From: Anaerolineae bacterium
Lineage (GTDB): Bacteria > Chloroflexota > Anaerolineae > Aggregatilineales > Phototrophicaceae
Assembly: GCA_023382675.1 (NCBI GenBank)
Contig: JAHDWN010000004.1
Location: 138,337 to 202,336 of the forward strand
Direction of reading: 5' to 3'
Length of the DNA: 64,000 nt
Made by a program: the position numbers and the translations under genes
Part shown: one piece after another, positions 7,966 through 17,392 of the stretch
Position numbering within the stretch: position 1 is the first letter of the stretch
Layout of the letters: each line of letters begins with the position of its first letter
The notes under the pieces: model-generated
What the model saw: the letters and a program-made list of their open reading frames with translations, nothing else
What the model was told of the DNA's origin: nothing
Databases searched by the model: none

Positions 7966-9919
7966 CATCTAGAAAGCGTTTCGCCCACAATTCCAGCAGC
8001 AGCAGCCGGAAGACGACTTCTTCGTGCTTCTCGTGGCCTTCGAAGTGTGTACGCAGCAGCCGTTCGAGCGCCCTGGCGTTAAACAGCGAGCGGATGGATG
8101 CGCTGCGGTCGAGCAGCACCTCGGCGATGCGCGGCTGCAAATCGTGATCGAACCAGTGGCGAATCGGCGTGCCGAACGGCTGCTTCGGGCGTTCGAGCGC
8201 GTAGGTCGGCAGGTACGGGCGCATGGCCTCGCGCAGGATGTACTTGTTGGAGCGCATTCGCAGATTGGGTGAGACGTGCGCGGCAAAATCGAGCAGATCT
8301 GGATCGAAGAAGGGGACGCGCGCTTCGAGCGAGTGCGCCATCGTCACCTTGTCGCAGCTCAGCAGTGCGTTTCCATGCAGCCACGTATTGATGATCAGCG
8401 CCTGGGCTGTGTTAGCCGGATCAGACTGCTCGCTCGCCTTCAGAATCTCGGCAAAAGCGCTTTCCTTGTGCCTCGCTTTTGTCCAGGTCGCGCGCAACTC
8501 GTCGCCATACAGACGCGCGCGGAGCGAATCGCTCATGACCAGGCCGTCGAAAGAGAGTGTGCGCCGGATGCCTTCGCCACCGGGCAGCAGCGCATGGCGG
8601 AGACGTGGCAAATACGTGGGCAGCGCGCCGACGTAGCGATAGCGCTTGAAGGCCGGGTAATACGCTTCCAGCGCGCCGAGCGGCGAGGCCAGCCATTCCA
8701 GGGATGCCAGCCGTGACTGCATCGCCAGCAACTGCGGAATATTGCGATGATGGGGATAGCCGCCAAACAACTCATCGCCGCCGAGGCCGGTCAGCACGAC
8801 TTTGACATGCTTTGCCGTCTCTTCTGCCAGCAGCATCTGCGAGATCGCGGATGAATTGGCATTTGGTTCGTCGTGCGTATAAGCATAATGCTCCAGCCCG
8901 GCCCACCAGTCATCCGCGCTGATAACCCGTGTGTGGTGCTGCGTGCCAAAATGCGCGGCGATGCGCTCTGCCTGCTCCAGTTCATTGTCTGGCGTTTCTG
9001 CGCTGTAGCCGACTGTGTAGGTGTTGATCTGCGTCGCTGCTTCGCGGCTCATCAGAGCCAGAATCGCCGCCGAGTCGATGCCGCCACTCAGAAACAAGCC
9101 CAGCGGGACATCACTGCGCAGGTGCAGGCGCACGGACTCCGCCAACAGATCGCGCGCGGTATCGATCACCGTGGTGCTGTCCGCCACCTCGCGCCCATTG
9201 AGAGCGTGGGCGGTGCTCGCTGGATGTTCTGTTGTCTCGAAACCAGCGCCAAAGCGCCAGTATTCGACCGTTCGCGCCTCGCCATGTTCGACCACCAGCG
9301 CATGACCAGGCATCAACCGCCGCACCCCGGCAAACAGGGTCTGCTCGCCGATCATGTAGCCGAAGCTCATGTAGGTGTCGAGCGTTTCCAGATGCAGACT
9401 CGGCTGCAAGATGCCCGCGCCAACAAATGCCTTGACCTCGCTCGCGAAATAGAGCAGTCCATCACGTTCGTAGAGGTAGAGCGGCTTGATGCCGATGTGA
9501 TCGACCGCCAGCAGCAGCCGTTCACTCACACTATCCCAGAGAGCAAAGGCGTACATCCCGCGCAAATGCCGGAACAGATCCAGGCCGTACTCCTCGTAGA
9601 GATGAAGCAGGGTTTCGCCGTCGCCATCCGTGTGCAGCTTGTGACCTTGCTGCATCAGATCGACGCGGAGTTCCTTGTAGTTGTAGATTTCGCCGTTGAA
9701 GACGAGGGCCAGCGAGCGATCTTCGTTGTAAAGTGGCTGGTCGCTGCCCGCGACATCGATGATGCTGAGGCGGCGCATACCCAGGGCAGCGTTCGGGGCG
9801 TCAAAAAAGCCGTCGCCATCTGGGCCGCGGTGCTGAATGGTCGCGCACATTGCGCGCACCAGGGTAGGTTCTGCCCGCTTATGTCCGGTCAGATCGACAA
9901 CACCGGCAATTCCACACAT
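7889..9919 (-). CDS. asnB: Asparagine synthetase (glutamine-hydrolysing)
   Basis: Converts aspartate, glutamine and ATP to asparagine, glutamate, AMP and pyrophosphate. The 676-residue protein begins MCGIAGVVDL, leaving Cys2 as the N-terminal nucleophile of the class II glutaminase domain (about 1-220), with RGPDG (31-35) and FNGEIYN (74-80). The synthetase domain has the ATP pyrophosphatase P-loop LSGGIDS (277-283), then LTGLGGDELFGGYPHHR, and ends with EARVPFFDPDLLDFAA and a KYILREA segment. Length fits the long AsnB type of about 620-680 residues; such proteins may also amidate other carboxylates, which sequence alone cannot exclude. It starts 33 bases downstream of the small ABM-like gene and is probably co-transcribed with it. 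About 30 C-terminal residues past the conserved end look disordered and are encoded in the overlap with the acetyltransferase gene. Confidence 0.93.
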   Translation of the reverse strand: MCGIAGVVDLTGHKRAEPTLVRAMCATIQHRGPDGDGFFDAPNAALGMRRLSIIDVAGSDQPLYNEDRSLALVFNGEIYNYKELRVDLMQQGHKLHTDGDGETLLHLYEEYGLDLFRHLRGMYAFALWDSVSERLLLAVDHIGIKPLYLYERDGLLYFASEVKAFVGAGILQPSLHLETLDTYMSFGYMIGEQTLFAGVRRLMPGHALVVEHGEARTVEYWRFGAGFETTEHPASTAHALNGREVADSTTVIDTARDLLAESVRLHLRSDVPLGLFLSGGIDSAAILALMSREAATQINTYTVGYSAETPDNELEQAERIAAHFGTQHHTRVISADDWWAGLEHYAYTHDEPNANSSAISQMLLAEETAKHVKVVLTGLGGDELFGGYPHHRNIPQLLAMQSRLASLEWLASPLGALEAYYPAFKRYRYVGALPTYLPRLRHALLPGGEGIRRTLSFDGLVMSDSLRARLYGDELRATWTKARHKESAFAEILKASEQSDPANTAQALIINTWLHGNALLSCDKVTMAHSLEARVPFFDPDLLDFAAHVSPNLRMRSNKYILREAMRPYLPTYALERPKQPFGTPIRHWFDHDLQPRIAEVLLDRSASIRSLFNARALERLLRTHFEGHEKHEEVVFRLLLLELWAKRFLDVNHDEQPAAAALMPGRASHSQSPAT

Positions 9920-9952
9920 AGCGACCTCACACGCTTTCGAACGAGATGCGCA

Positions 9953-10279
9953 TCACGAATTGCTCTTGGATGCCCATGTGGCTGCGGTTGGGAAAACAGG
10001 TGTCAGCAAAACCCGCGTATATTCTTCAGCGTAAGCGGCGACAGCGCTGCGCCAGGCTTTGATATGTTCGGTCTGGCGGTGCGCTTCGAGGGCTTCTTCA
10101 GAACTGTAGATCTCAAACACAATCAGTTCTGCTGGAGATTCTTCCCGGTGATAAATCTCGAAGCGCAGATTACCCGCCTCTTTCACCGACTCATGCGCAT
10201 CCAGCAGCGCGACCTGCATGAACTCATCCAACTTGTCAGGCTTGACTTTAACAAAAATCTGGAACGCGACCATAGCCAT
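9953..10279 (-). CDS. Antibiotic-biosynthesis-monooxygenase (ABM) fold protein
   Basis: Small cytoplasmic protein of 108 residues with the ferredoxin-like dimeric alpha-beta barrel seen in quinol monooxygenases such as YgiN. Visible marks are the opening VAFQIFVKVKPDKLDEFMQV, the central NLRFEIYHREESPAELIVFEIY and the helix EALEAHRQTEHIKAW containing the conserved His. The ATG at 10279 is chosen because GGAGA lies about 8 bases upstream and homologues begin near here; the frame stays open upstream to 10432, inside the clpC gene. Members act on quinones or other small aromatics, or as haem-degrading enzymes; the substrate is unknown. It precedes asnB by 33 bases. Confidence 0.82.
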   Translation of the reverse strand: MAMVAFQIFVKVKPDKLDEFMQVALLDAHESVKEAGNLRFEIYHREESPAELIVFEIYSSEEALEAHRQTEHIKAWRSAVAAYAEEYTRVLLTPVFPTAATWASKSNS

Positions 10280-10305
10280 GTGAGATCTCCAAGACACGCA
10301 CCTCG

Positions 10306-10341
10306 AAAAAAGGGGCATGTCGATTGTCGCCGACATGCCCC
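10306..10341 (-). terminator. Strong intrinsic terminator after clpC
   Basis: On the minus strand CGGGGCATGTCG-type arms form an 11-bp perfect stem (plus coordinates 10312-10322 with 10331-10341) with an 8-base loop, followed directly by six T (plus A-run 10306-10311). It lies between the clpC stop at 10380 and the ABM gene start at 10279, so the ABM/asnB unit must start within about 30 bases or depend on read-through. Confidence 0.9.
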
Positions 10342-10379
10342 GGTGTGAGCGTCTAAAGGCAGACAATTGCGGGCGCGAG

Positions 10380-12914
10380 CTACACCCCCGGCGCTGCCAT
10401 TTCTGCCCCTTCGTCTTCTTCCTCGGCCGCACTCAGCACGATTTCGTCGCTGGTCGCGTCAACCCGGACGATGCTCGCCAGCTTGAACTTGCCGGACAGA
10501 ATGCCATCGCTGAGTTCGTCTTCAATCTGATTCTGGATCAGACGGCGGAGTGGGCGCGCACCGTATTCCGGATCATAGCCTTTATCCGCCAACCAGCCAC
10601 GCGCCGGGTCGGTGACTTCGAGCGTGATGGCATGTTCGATCAGCCGTTCGCGTACTTTGTTCAGTTCGAGATCGACGATCTGTTTGATTTCCTCGCGGGT
10701 TAGCGAACGGAAGAACACAGTAGCATCGATACGATTGAGGAACTCTGGGCGGAATGTGCGCCGCAGTTGCTCGGTGACATGCTTCTTCATGTCTTCGTAG
10801 GCCTGCTTTTCGTCGCGCGCAGCATCCTGCGGTAAGTTAAAGCCGAGGGATGCCCCACGCTTGATCGCGTCAGCGCCGACATTGCTCGTCATCACGATGA
10901 TCGCGTTGCGAAAATCGACGCGACGCCCGCGCGCATCGGTCAGTGTGCCCTCTTCCATGATTTGGAGGAGCATATTGAACATATCAGGATGCGCTTTTTC
11001 GATCTCGTCGAAAACGACGATGCTGTAGGGGCGACGCCGAATCGCTTCGGTCAACTGCCCTGCGTCTTCGTAGCCTACGTAGCCGGGCGGCGCACCGACC
11101 AGCCGAGCGACCGAATGCTGCTGCATGAACTCGCTCATGTCGAGTTGGATCAGCGCATCTTCGCTGCCGAACAGGAATTCGGCCAGCGATTTGGTCAGCT
11201 CGGTTTTCCCGACACCCGTTGGGCCGAGGAACATGAACGAGCCGATGGGACGTTTGGGATCTTTCAAACCGGCACGGGCGCGGCGAACGGCCTTGCTGAT
11301 CGCCTCAATCGCTTCGTGCTGCCCGACGATGCGGCGGTGGAGCGCGCTTTCCATCTGCATCAGGCGTTCGCTTTCTTCGCCCGCCATGCGCATGACAGGA
11401 ATGCCCGTCCACATCGATACCACTTCCGCGATATCTTCACCAATCAGCCGGGGCTGGCCGGTTTCCTGGTTCCAACTCGCCTTGAAACCGTTGAGGGTTT
11501 CTTCCAGGCCTTCACGCTGCATTTGCAGGCGAGAAAGTTCTTCTTCTGCATCGCTGTTCTCTTCCGGCTCAACGTCGATTTGATCGATTTCGTCGTTGAT
11601 GCGGATCAGTTCTTGTTCTGTTCGCCGCACCTGCGCCGCTTCCGGACTCTTATACATGCGCAGGCGCGCAGCCGCCTCGTCGATCAGGTCAATCGCCTTA
11701 TCGGGCAGGAAGCGATCCGGCACATAGCGCGCCGACAGATTCGCAGCGGTTTCGATGGCGTCGTCCGTGATTTCGACGTTGTGATGATCCTGATACGGCA
11801 CTTTGATGCCTTGCAGGATTTCAATCGTCTCTTCGATGGTCGGCTCTGAAACCAGGATCTGTTGGAAACGGCGCTCCAGCGCGGCGTCGCTTTCGATGTG
11901 CTTGCGATACTCGTCCAGGGTTGTCGCGCCGATACACTGCAATTCACCGCGAGACAGCGCTGGCTTGAGAATGTTGGCCGCATCAACGCTGCTGCCCGCC
12001 GAGCCTGCGCCCACCAGCATATGGACTTCGTCGATAAACAGGATGCTGTCGGACGATTTGAGTTCTTCAATAACGCGCTTGAGGCGCTCTTCGAATTGGC
12101 CACGATACATCGTGCCCGCCACCAGCGAGCCGACATCGAGCTGCAAAACGCGCTTGTGCAGTAATGGCTTGGGCGTTTCGCCATTGACGATGCGCTGCGC
12201 CAAACCTTCGACGATGGCTGTCTTGCCAACGCCCGGTTCGCCAATGAGCGCCGGGTTGTTCTTGCGGCGGCGGCTAAGCACCTGAATCACGCGTTCGATC
12301 TCGGTCTCACGCCCGACGACAGGATCGAGTTTGCCTTCCATCGCCATCTGTGTGAGATCGGTTGCCAATTGATCCACAAGCGGGGTTTTGCCATCACCGG
12401 GTTTACGCGAGGTGCGTGCTTCCGGTGGCCGCCGTGTTTCTGGCTCGGCAGGTTCCGGTTTTTGGACCGGATTTTCCTGCAAGACGCGGCGCGTTTGACG
12501 GCGCACTTCTTCCGGGCTGATGCCAAGGCGCTTGAGGATGTCGATTGCCACACCTTCCGGCAGCCGCACCAGGCCCAGCAGCAAGTGCTCTGTGCCGATA
12601 TAGTGATGCCCCATACGGCGGGCTTCATCAACGGCCAATTCCAAGACACGCTTGGTTCCGGGTGAGAGTTCCGGCGTAACCGTCGAGACGCGCGTCGTTG
12701 CCCGCGTCATGCGTTCAACCAGTTCTTCTACCCGAGGCTGATCCAGACCCAGTTCACGTAATACACGACCGGCAACACCGCCCTCTTCGCGGATTAACCC
12801 CAGGAGCAGATGTTCTGTGCCGATGTAATTGTGTTGGAAGCGTTCAGCTTCTTCCTGCGCAAGACTCAGCACACGTCGCGCTCGCTGCGTGAACCGCTCC
12901 ATCTTATTTGCCAC
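10380..12914 (-). CDS. clpC: ATP-dependent Clp protease ATP-binding subunit ClpC
   Basis: AAA+ unfoldase that feeds proteins to ClpP. The product is 844 residues and holds two Clp_N repeats (about 1-150), a first AAA module with Walker A GEPGVGKT and Walker B ILFIDEVH, a middle helical UVR-like segment ([16 protein letters not shown] to LNGFKASW), and a second AAA module with [11 protein letters not shown] and [11 protein letters not shown]. It ends in the D2-small domain with an acidic tail. The start is assigned to GTG at 12914: GGAGG lies 9 bases before it, whereas the ATG four codons later (12902) would have a poor spacing. ClpC is usually regulated by CtsR and works with McsA/McsB; none of these is adjacent. 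A ClpP gene is not in the window. Transcription ends at the strong terminator at 10306-10341. Confidence 0.95.
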   Translation of the reverse strand: MANKMERFTQRARRVLSLAQEEAERFQHNYIGTEHLLLGLIREEGGVAGRVLRELGLDQPRVEELVERMTRATTRVSTVTPELSPGTKRVLELAVDEARRMGHHYIGTEHLLLGLVRLPEGVAIDILKRLGISPEEVRRQTRRVLQENPVQKPEPAEPETRRPPEARTSRKPGDGKTPLVDQLATDLTQMAMEGKLDPVVGRETEIERVIQVLSRRRKNNPALIGEPGVGKTAIVEGLAQRIVNGETPKPLLHKRVLQLDVGSLVAGTMYRGQFEERLKRVIEELKSSDSILFIDEVHMLVGAGSAGSSVDAANILKPALSRGELQCIGATTLDEYRKHIESDAALERRFQQILVSEPTIEETIEILQGIKVPYQDHHNVEITDDAIETAANLSARYVPDRFLPDKAIDLIDEAAARLRMYKSPEAAQVRRTEQELIRINDEIDQIDVEPEENSDAEEELSRLQMQREGLEETLNGFKASWNQETGQPRLIGEDIAEVVSMWTGIPVMRMAGEESERLMQMESALHRRIVGQHEAIEAISKAVRRARAGLKDPKRPIGSFMFLGPTGVGKTELTKSLAEFLFGSEDALIQLDMSEFMQQHSVARLVGAPPGYVGYEDAGQLTEAIRRRPYSIVVFDEIEKAHPDMFNMLLQIMEEGTLTDARGRRVDFRNAIIVMTSNVGADAIKRGASLGFNLPQDAARDEKQAYEDMKKHVTEQLRRTFRPEFLNRIDATVFFRSLTREEIKQIVDLELNKVRERLIEHAITLEVTDPARGWLADKGYDPEYGARPLRRLIQNQIEDELSDGILSGKFKLASIVRVDATSDEIVLSAAEEEDEGAEMAAPGV

Positions 12915-13187
12915 GGTTCTTGTCCTCCATCGCCAGTGAATGATTTGCTTCTGGCTAGACGCTATCCTGACGAAATGATCCGGCACATGAGATCATGCCA
13001 AATTGTACCACAACGATTTCCCAGTTCTATAACTATACCAATGTTCAGTATCTGGGATATTTTGGGTTATTTTAGTGTAGCGCTATTGCGTTACAAACAG
13101 CTATAAATTGTTCGTTAAAACGGTTGACGTTAGATTAGAAGATTGCAAGAAAATGCCTGGAAACCGCATAAGAGGAGAAGAAGCTGT

Positions 13188-13215
13188 AAGGCGGCGCGGT
13201 GCTGCGCGCCACCTT
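13188..13215. terminator. GC-rich stem-loop after the S1-domain gene
   Basis: An 11-bp stem with one G.U or mismatch pair (13188-13198 with 13205-13215) sits directly behind the S1-gene stop at 13217. The T-run lies on the plus-strand side (13214-13218), so on the S1 side it is a stem without a U-tract. Possibly a transcript-end stabiliser rather than an efficient terminator for S1. The 270 bases between it and clpC are AT-rich and presumably hold the clpC promoter; no good -35/-10 pair was found. Confidence 0.5.
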
Positions 13216-13216
13216 T

Positions 13217-14725
13217 TTAGTTGTCGTTCGTGGTATCCCAGTTGCGTTCCATATCCCGGTCGAGATACTCTGCGGAGTTCACTTTTTTCAGGCTCAAGCC
13301 CAACCGACGCTCTTTCACGTCGATTTTGACCACGCGCAGGGTCAGTTTGTCGCCTTCCTGAACGACTTCGCGCGGTGTGTTGACGCGACGGTCAGATAGC
13401 TCAGAGATATGCACCAGCCCTTCGATTTCCGGCACATCGACAAGTTGTACAAAAGCGCCGAACTTGGTGAGCTTGGTAACGGTACCTTGCACGAGCTGGC
13501 CGATTTCGTAATCGATGGCGATGGTATCCCATGGATCGGGGCTCTGGCGCTTCATGCTCAGGCCGATGCGCTTTTGCTCGCGGTCGATGCTAATGACTTC
13601 GACCGCAACTTCCTGGCCGACCTTAAGCACTTCGCGCGGATGCGTAATGTGCTGCCAGGTGACTTCGGTGAGATGTACCAGGCCTTCTGCCCCACCAACA
13701 TCAACGAACGCGCCGAAATCTTCCAGACTGACGACGCGACCAGTGCGCACTTCGCCGACGGTCAATTCATTGACGAGCGCCTCTTTGCGCTTCTCGCGCG
13801 CCTCACGCGCCGCCATTCGCTCGGATAAGATCAAACGATTTCGACTGCGATCTACTTCCATCACTTTGACGGTGATCGCTTCGTTGACCATCTTGCCCCA
13901 GCGCTGTTCAGGGGTTTCCTCATCTTCGCCCCGGCGGCGTTCGGGGTTGAGTTGGCTCTGCGGCACAAACCCACGCACGCGACCAAAGCGTACGATCAGA
14001 CCACCTTTGTTATAGCCAGCCACCCGTGTCTCGTATGGGGCTTGTGATTGGCGAAATTCTTCGGCGCGCTGCCAATCCATCTCTTCGATAGCGCGGTTGA
14101 GCGATACGACCGCATTGCCACTCGGATCGCGCGGATTGACGACAAATACCTTGATCGATTCGCCCGGTTTGAGGGCTTCAAGTGCCTGTCGCGTCATCTT
14201 TTCCAGCTCATGGCTGGTAATGATGCCCTGGACGCCCTCGCCCAGATCGACCGCAACCTGAAGCGGTGAGGTGGATGTGATGGTCGCATCGACCAGATCG
14301 CCGCGCTTGAACGGTGATTCAATGGTAATCGTCTCGGTTGTTGCAGGCGTCTCGGCGGCAGCTTCGACAGCGTTCTCGGCTTCTGGTGCTGCTGCCTCGG
14401 TCGCAGCTTCGGCAGCGCTGGCTGTCTCTGGCGCTGCTGTCTCAGCGACGGCTTCGGCAGCGTTCTCGGCTTCTGGCGCTGCGGCTTCGGCATCGATCGC
14501 TGTTGCGTCTTGTGTCGCAACCGGTGATTCTGTCACTTCGTCCATGTCTTCAAGCGCAGGAAGTTCAACCGTCTCTGCTGTGCTCGGCGTCGGGTTTTCC
14601 GCGTCCGCTGGTATCTCGGTGTTTGTCATAGCTTCTTCTGCCGGTAGCGCTGAGGATGAATGTGCCGACTCAACCGGACTTTCCATCTCTCCGGTCTTGT
14701 CCAGCCCTGAATTATCCAATTCCAT
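13217..14725 (-). CDS. rpsA: Ribosomal protein S1-like, four S1 RNA-binding domains
   Basis: RNA-binding protein of 502 residues. Four S1 (OB-fold) modules occur in tandem: about 155-225 (GDLVDATITSTSP...GIITSHELEK), then ETRVAGYNKGGLIVRFGRVRGFVPQSQL, then GEVRTGRVVSLEDFGAFVDVGGAEGLVHLTEV, and GQLVQGTVTKLTKFGAFVQLVDVPEIEGLVHISEL. This order matches short S1 proteins that bind mRNA on the 30S subunit. Residues about 1-145 are an acidic Ala/Glu/Thr/Pro-rich, probably disordered extension containing imperfect AAPEAENA/AAPETASA repeats. The ATG at 14725 is preferred over 14758 because GGGGAG lies 10 bases upstream. Annotation as rpsA is the family's usual name; a regulatory S1 protein is the alternative. 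Confidence 0.88.
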   Translation of the reverse strand: MELDNSGLDKTGEMESPVESAHSSSALPAEEAMTNTEIPADAENPTPSTAETVELPALEDMDEVTESPVATQDATAIDAEAAAPEAENAAEAVAETAAPETASAAEAATEAAAPEAENAVEAAAETPATTETITIESPFKRGDLVDATITSTSPLQVAVDLGEGVQGIITSHELEKMTRQALEALKPGESIKVFVVNPRDPSGNAVVSLNRAIEEMDWQRAEEFRQSQAPYETRVAGYNKGGLIVRFGRVRGFVPQSQLNPERRRGEDEETPEQRWGKMVNEAITVKVMEVDRSRNRLILSERMAAREAREKRKEALVNELTVGEVRTGRVVSLEDFGAFVDVGGAEGLVHLTEVTWQHITHPREVLKVGQEVAVEVISIDREQKRIGLSMKRQSPDPWDTIAIDYEIGQLVQGTVTKLTKFGAFVQLVDVPEIEGLVHISELSDRRVNTPREVVQEGDKLTLRVVKIDVKERRLGLSLKKVNSAEYLDRDMERNWDTTNDN

Positions 14726-15009
14726 GCGAAAAAGTCTCCCCTTGAGCAGGGTAATCATGAGTATGTGATTATATCGTGCCTAAAATCGCCTTGCAAAGAA
14801 TGGTCATGGTCGTAATCTGACACGTACACGCCGTGAGCCGTTGCCACCATTACGACTCTGCGAGATCGATTATTTCGACAACCACGGTCTTGTGCAATTG
14901 GGAGGGCATTCGTACACTCTCCGGCGCAACGCTTGAAGCTCACAGCACGAGATTGTCATCTAGCAATCAGATCCCTATCACGTGATTCGGGCAGGAGATC
15001 AGGTAGCTC

Positions 15010-16233
15010 TTGAACGCCTTTCATGTACATCTGACGCGCACATTTCTCCTTCACTTCGCCCAGTCACTGGTCTTTACGACCTGGATGATCTTCCAGGCAC
15101 AGATCTTGAAGCTGGATGCGCTGCAATTGGTGTTGATCGGCACGATGATGGAGATCAGCATTTTGCTGTTCGAGATCCCGACCGGCGTGGTCGCCGATGT
15201 CATCAGCCGCCGCCTGTCCGTCATCGTCGGGACGCTGTTGATGGGCGTGGGCTTTCTCGTGATGGGGCTGGCCTCATCGTTCGAGATGGCGCTGGCGTCA
15301 CAGATCTTGTGGGGCATCGGCTATACCTTCACCAGCGGCGCGTACGACGCCTGGCTGGTCGATGAACTGGGGCAGGATCGGGCCGGTCATGCATTCATAC
15401 GCGGCAGCCAGATCAGTCGTGTTGCCGGGTTGCTGGGCATCATTACCAGCACTGTGCTGGCGACGCTGCGCCTTGATCTGCCGTTGTTGATAGGTGGCGG
15501 AATCCATCTTGTCCATGGTCTACTCTTGATGGTCGTCATGCCGGAACATGGCTTTACGCCGACACCCAGGGAAGAACGCAGCACTTGGCGTGTTTACTTC
15601 CAAACTTTTGGGCAAGGCCTTGCCCTGATCAGAAGCCGTCCGACATTGGTCAATATCGTCGGCATCGGGCTATTCTTCGGGTTGTTTAGCGAAGCGTGGG
15701 ATCGTCTCTGGCAGATTCATCTCATCGACACTATCGGTCTGCCGGCCCAGTTGCCGCCACAGACCTGGATCGGCCTGCTCTTTGCGCTGGACGCTATCTT
15801 CGGCGCGGCGGCTGTCGAAGCGTTGCACCGGCGCCTTGACACCGGGAGTGGTCGGCAGATGACAACCAGTTTGCTCGTTTTTACGGCAGCCATGGTCATC
15901 GGGTTGATCGTCTATGCGATTGCCGGAAGTCTCGCCATTGCATTGATCGCCTTTTTCGCGTTTACCATTGCGCGCAGCCTGATCGAGCCTGTGCTCGCCA
16001 CCTGGACGAACCAGCAAATTGACAGCCGGGTGCGTGCCACGGTGCTGTCGATGCAGAGCCAGGTCGATGCGATCGGTCAGATTGCGGGCGGGCCTCCGCT
16101 GGGTGCAATTGGGCAGCGATCTTTGCGCCTGGCGTTCATCGCCAGCGCGCTCACCCTGTCGCCAGCTCTGGCATTGCTGGAACGTGTACGGCGCACTGCG
16201 ACCGATGTCGATACCGCCGTTTCGACCTCATAA
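15010..16233 (+). CDS. Major facilitator superfamily transporter
   Basis: Secondary transporter of 407 residues with about 12 predicted membrane helices. The first half has the MFS loop-2/3 signature in the form EIPTGVVADVISRRLSVIVGTLLMG, seen in the DHA1-like efflux group, and the second half repeats the helix pattern around LEPVLATWTNQQIDSRVRATVLSMQSQ. The start is a TTG at 15010; the next ATG is out of frame and AGGTAG lies just upstream. The substrate is unknown; efflux is likely by similarity of the TGVxAD motif to drug exporters, but this is inference. The 284 bases upstream (14726-15009) hold no gene I can support. Confidence 0.85.
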   Translation: MNAFHVHLTRTFLLHFAQSLVFTTWMIFQAQILKLDALQLVLIGTMMEISILLFEIPTGVVADVISRRLSVIVGTLLMGVGFLVMGLASSFEMALASQILWGIGYTFTSGAYDAWLVDELGQDRAGHAFIRGSQISRVAGLLGIITSTVLATLRLDLPLLIGGGIHLVHGLLLMVVMPEHGFTPTPREERSTWRVYFQTFGQGLALIRSRPTLVNIVGIGLFFGLFSEAWDRLWQIHLIDTIGLPAQLPPQTWIGLLFALDAIFGAAAVEALHRRLDTGSGRQMTTSLLVFTAAMVIGLIVYAIAGSLAIALIAFFAFTIARSLIEPVLATWTNQQIDSRVRATVLSMQSQVDAIGQIAGGPPLGAIGQRSLRLAFIASALTLSPALALLERVRRTATDVDTAVSTS

Positions 16234-16364
16234 ATAGGGAGGAAAACAAGGGATAGCCGATCACAGATGCAACTCATTTGCCTGGATTGCGTAATGTGTT
16301 CATAGTATTAGCCCTCGCCTGATTCTTCATTTGCTGGGAGCAACTCATTGCTCGGGAGGAAGCC

Positions 16365-17381
16365 ATGCAGTCGCAAGTAATGGTCGAGGTGCGCGATCTT
16401 GCCAAAACGTTCAAAGGCAAGAATGGCGACGACATACAGGCCGTGAAAGGTGTCCAACTGGACATTCGTCGTGGGGAAATCTACAGCTTGCTCGGCCCGA
16501 ATGGCGCAGGCAAGACGACAACGATTTCCATGATCAGTGGCTTGCTCGCACCCACGCGCGGAGATGCGCGCATCGGTGGGCATTCTATCACCCGCGAACC
16601 CTTGCAAGCCAAACAGTTGTTGGGCGTCGTGCCCCAGGAAATCGCCCTCTATCCAACTTTGAGCGCCCGTCAGAATCTGGACTTCTTTGGCAAAATGTAC
16701 GGGCTGACCGGAACTGAATTGTCCCGCCGTGTTGACGAGATCGTCGATTTCATCGATTTGCGCGAGCGCCAGAACGACCGGATCGAAACGTTCTCCGGCG
16801 GCATGAAACGGCGCGTCAATATCGGTGTCGGTCTTTTGCACAAACCGCAACTGATCTATATGGACGAGCCGACCGTCGGCATTGATCCTCAGAATCGCCG
16901 CCGTGTGCTCGATACGGTGCAGCGCTTACAGCAAGAGATGGGCATGACCGTGCTCTATACATCCCATCTTATGGAAGAAGTCCAGGAAATCAGCGACCGC
17001 ATTGCGATCATCGACCATGGCGAAATCATCGCGGAGGGGACGCTCGGCGAACTGATCCAGCAAATTGGCGAAGAAGATCGGCTGACGTTCAAGGTCGGCA
17101 CGCAGTCTGTGCCGGACGCGCTTCTCGCGCAATTCAAGCAAGAAGTCGAAGGCGTCACCAGCGCCGTCTACGAGCGCCATGATGTCACCAACGGCGAGAG
17201 CGAAACGCTGGCGCAGGTCGATGGCATCGTCACCATCATGGCGAAGCGTGGGCGTAAAGCGCTGCCGGATCTCCTGCGTATCGCGGACGATGCCGAGCTT
17301 GACGTGCTTTCCGTCGAGGTACGCGAGCCTGATCTTGAAGGCGTGTTCCTACATCTTACCGGGCGCGCGCTGCGCGATTAG
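16365..17381 (+). CDS. ABC-2 exporter ATP-binding protein (DrrA/CcmA-like)
   Basis: ATPase of 338 residues powering the two permeases that follow. Visible motifs are Walker A GPNGAGKTTT (about 44-53), Q-loop VVPQEIALYPTLSARQNLDFF, signature FSGGMKRRV and Walker B LIYMDEPTVGIDPQNRR, then the H-loop in TVLYTSHLMEEV. After the catalytic domain is a C-terminal region of about 100 residues as in DrrA-type exporters. A strong GGGAGG ribosome site precedes the ATG by about 6 bases. It forms an operon with 17393 and 18728 (gaps of 11 and 9 bases). The exported substrate is unknown; DrrA relatives export drugs, lipids or polysaccharides. Confidence 0.92.
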   Translation: MQSQVMVEVRDLAKTFKGKNGDDIQAVKGVQLDIRRGEIYSLLGPNGAGKTTTISMISGLLAPTRGDARIGGHSITREPLQAKQLLGVVPQEIALYPTLSARQNLDFFGKMYGLTGTELSRRVDEIVDFIDLRERQNDRIETFSGGMKRRVNIGVGLLHKPQLIYMDEPTVGIDPQNRRRVLDTVQRLQQEMGMTVLYTSHLMEEVQEISDRIAIIDHGEIIAEGTLGELIQQIGEEDRLTFKVGTQSVPDALLAQFKQEVEGVTSAVYERHDVTNGESETLAQVDGIVTIMAKRGRKALPDLLRIADDAELDVLSVEVREPDLEGVFLHLTGRALRD

Positions 17382-17392
17382 GAGGTGACTCA

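Noticed and set aside
8873..10348. Long plus-strand open frame of 491 codons opposite asnB
   Set aside because: Mirror frame of a GC-rich, well-conserved gene; composition is Arg/His/Gln-rich and no domain is seen.
10962..11849. Plus-strand open frame of 295 codons opposite clpC
   Set aside because: Antisense shadow of ClpC, whose motifs are unequivocal.
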